DNA from: Rhodoferax ferrireducens
GTDB taxonomy: Bacteria; Pseudomonadota; Gammaproteobacteria; Burkholderiales; Burkholderiaceae_C
Reading direction: 5' to 3'
NCBI GenBank assembly: GCA_002083775.1
Contig: MTEI01000009.1
Coordinates: forward strand, 1 to 64,000
DNA: 64,000 bases
Part shown: piece by piece, positions 63,032 through 64,000 of the stretch
How the letters are laid out: every line of letters starts with the position of its first letter
How positions within the stretch are numbered: position 1 is the first letter of the stretch
Made by a program: the position numbers and the translations under genes
The notes under the pieces: model-generated
Told to the model about the DNA's origin: nothing
What the model saw: the letters and a program-made list of their open reading frames with translations, nothing else
Database searches by the model: none

Positions 63032-64000
63032 TCAGCGAAAGTCCCGGCTGCTGGTGACCAGCTCACCCAGCAGCGGCGTCAGGTCGCGCAGAAACCCGGC
63101 CACCAAGTGGCAGACCTGGCCGCCACTGCTCGCGTCGCGCTGCCAGGTGCCATGCACGGCCAGCAACTGGGCGTGCAAGAGTTCGCTGCGCTGGCGCTCT
63201 TTCAGGGCTTTCCAGACGATCACGTTGACTGTGCCGGTTTCGTCCTCCAGCGTCACAAAGGTCACGCCTTTGGCGGTGCCGGGGCTTTGGCGCAGGGTAA
63301 CCAGACCGCAGGCGCGCACCAGACGGCCATGCGGCAGGTTACGCAGCTGGGCAGCGGTCAAAAGCTTTGATTTTGATAGCTGTTGACGCAGCAGCAATAA
63401 GGGGTGAGAGCGTAAAGTGAGTCCAATTGCGGCGTAGTCAAAGCGCACTTCTTCACCTTCTGCGGCGGCTGGGAACTGCAGGGCAAGCTCGTTGAACCGG
63501 GCTTTTTGCAGCAGCTCGGGCGCGCGGTGCAAGGCGCTGGCGTCCCAGACTTGCTGGCGGCGGTGGCCGCTCAAGCTGTGCAGGGCATCGGCGCTAGCCA
63601 GGGCTTGGAGGTCGCCCGCGTCGAGTGCAGCGCGCCGGGCTAGGTCTTCGGTGCTGGTGAAGACTTGCTGCGTTCGGGCGGCGACGATGCGCTGGGCTGC
63701 AGTTTCACTCAGGCCACTGACCAGTCGCAGACCCAGGCGAACGGCGGGTTGACGTAAGTGCGAACACGTATTGACTTTACGCCATCCGCAATCTTCAACA
63801 ACAGCGGGCTGGCTTGGGCTGAGCGCCACCAACGTGCAATCCCAGTCGCTGGCCGCCACATCCACCGGCAACACCGTCACACCATGGCGTTGCGCGTCTT
63901 GCACCAGTTGCGAGGGGCCATAAAAGCCCATTGGCTGGCTGTTGAGGATGGCGGCCAGAAAGCTGGCGGGCTCGTGGCATTTCAGCCAGCAGCTCACCCA
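63032..64000 (-). CDS. dnaE2: Error-prone DNA polymerase, DnaE2/ImuC type (partial, 3' part)
   Basis: Only the C-terminal ~322 residues are present; the gene continues beyond the right edge. SCWLKCHEPASFLAAILNSQPMGFY belongs to the DnaE polymerase thumb/fingers-distal region, followed by a helix-hairpin-helix (GLRLVSGLSETAAQRI) and an OB fold (VRACGLVTLRQSPGTAKGVTFVTLEDETG). The absence of the long C-terminal tail of DnaE1 and the ending SSRDFR favour DnaE2/ImuC, which works with ImuA/ImuB in mutagenic SOS repair. Confidence 0.88.
   Translation of the reverse strand, partial: WVSCWLKCHEPASFLAAILNSQPMGFYGPSQLVQDAQRHGVTVLPVDVAASDWDCTLVALSPSQPAVVEDCGWRKVNTCSHLRQPAVRLGLRLVSGLSETAAQRIVAARTQQVFTSTEDLARRAALDAGDLQALASADALHSLSGHRRQQVWDASALHRAPELLQKARFNELALQFPAAAEGEEVRFDYAAIGLTLRSHPLLLLRQQLSKSKLLTAAQLRNLPHGRLVRACGLVTLRQSPGTAKGVTFVTLEDETGTVNVIVWKALKERQRSELLHAQLLAVHGTWQRDASSGGQVCHLVAGFLRDLTPLLGELVTSSRDFR

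Noticed and set aside
63365..63400. GATAGCTGTTGACGC in dnaE2 as a repeat copy
   Set aside because: Only the first part resembles the family; no hairpin.

Overview
The window looks like a chromosome segment of a Burkholderiales bacterium, most likely Comamonadaceae of the Rhodoferax/Polaromonas type. The basis is family-level gene order (petABC-sspAB, mlaFEDACB-yadGH-ibaG-murA-hisG, pilMNOPQ-aroKB, divergent pilM/mrcA), a short HisZ-dependent HisG, a PEP-CTERM protein and a NAD-linked [NiFe] hydrogenase. The genus is inference. Between about 4.3 and 52.8 kb every gene except one HtrA-type protease is on the minus strand.

Layout. (1) 1-4.2 kb: one end of an integrated P4-like element: tyrosine integrase, AlpA-type regulator, three small unknown ORFs and a primase/DUF3987 gene cut by the left edge, abutting the 3' end of a tRNA-Thr(TGT) gene. 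(2) 4.3-10.7 kb: sspB, sspA, cytochrome bc1 (petC, petB, petA), pdxA, a Nif3-like gene and a small Cys-rich protein. (3) 10.7-13.4 kb: HtrA-type protease (plus strand) converging on tatABC. (4) 13.5-28.3 kb: the histidine genes, running right to left as hisG, hisD, hisC, hisB, hisH, hisA, hisF, hisI, hisE. Three colinear cargo blocks interrupt them: a PIN-domain toxin pair between hisG and hisD, a complete hoxFUYHW NAD-reducing hydrogenase between hisD and hisC, and a HEPN/MNT pair between hisA and hisF. (5) 28.3-35.5 kb: murA, ibaG, an ABC-2 exporter and the mla phospholipid-transport operon. (6) 35.5-41.8 kb: glutamate synthase gltD/gltB. (7) 41.9-47.8 kb: a REP-associated (Y1) transposase, a SlyB-like lipoprotein, a methyltransferase, a DUF1415 protein, dgt, aroB and aroK. 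(8) 47.8-55.5 kb: pilQPONM and divergent mrcA. (9) 55.5-64 kb: cyaY, lptM, cytochrome c4, engB, two LpxL-type acyltransferases, metK, another acyltransferase, a PEP-CTERM protein behind a sigma-54-like promoter, and the C-terminal part of an error-prone polymerase (dnaE2/imuC) cut by the right edge.

The most unusual feature is a roughly 50-bp palindromic repeat. Its core is TAGCTAT, then AGCCCTT-(about 7)-AAGGGCT, then AGAGGCC plus an AT-rich tail. Seven clear copies and one degenerate copy are present. One encodes in-frame protein inside the Nif3-like gene, one overlaps the start of hisH, one supplies the apparent ribosome binding site of hisG, one forms the leader of dgt, and one supplies the stop codon of the RAYT-type transposase gene itself. 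This suggests a REP/RAYT-like system whose copies have been absorbed into gene ends, starts and one reading frame.

Functionally the window is mostly core: bc1 respiration, Tat export, histidine, aromatic and glutamate synthesis, outer-membrane lipid asymmetry, type IV pili and peptidoglycan synthesis. The accessory content is the integrated element, the hydrogenase, two toxin-antitoxin-like pairs and the repeat/transposase system.
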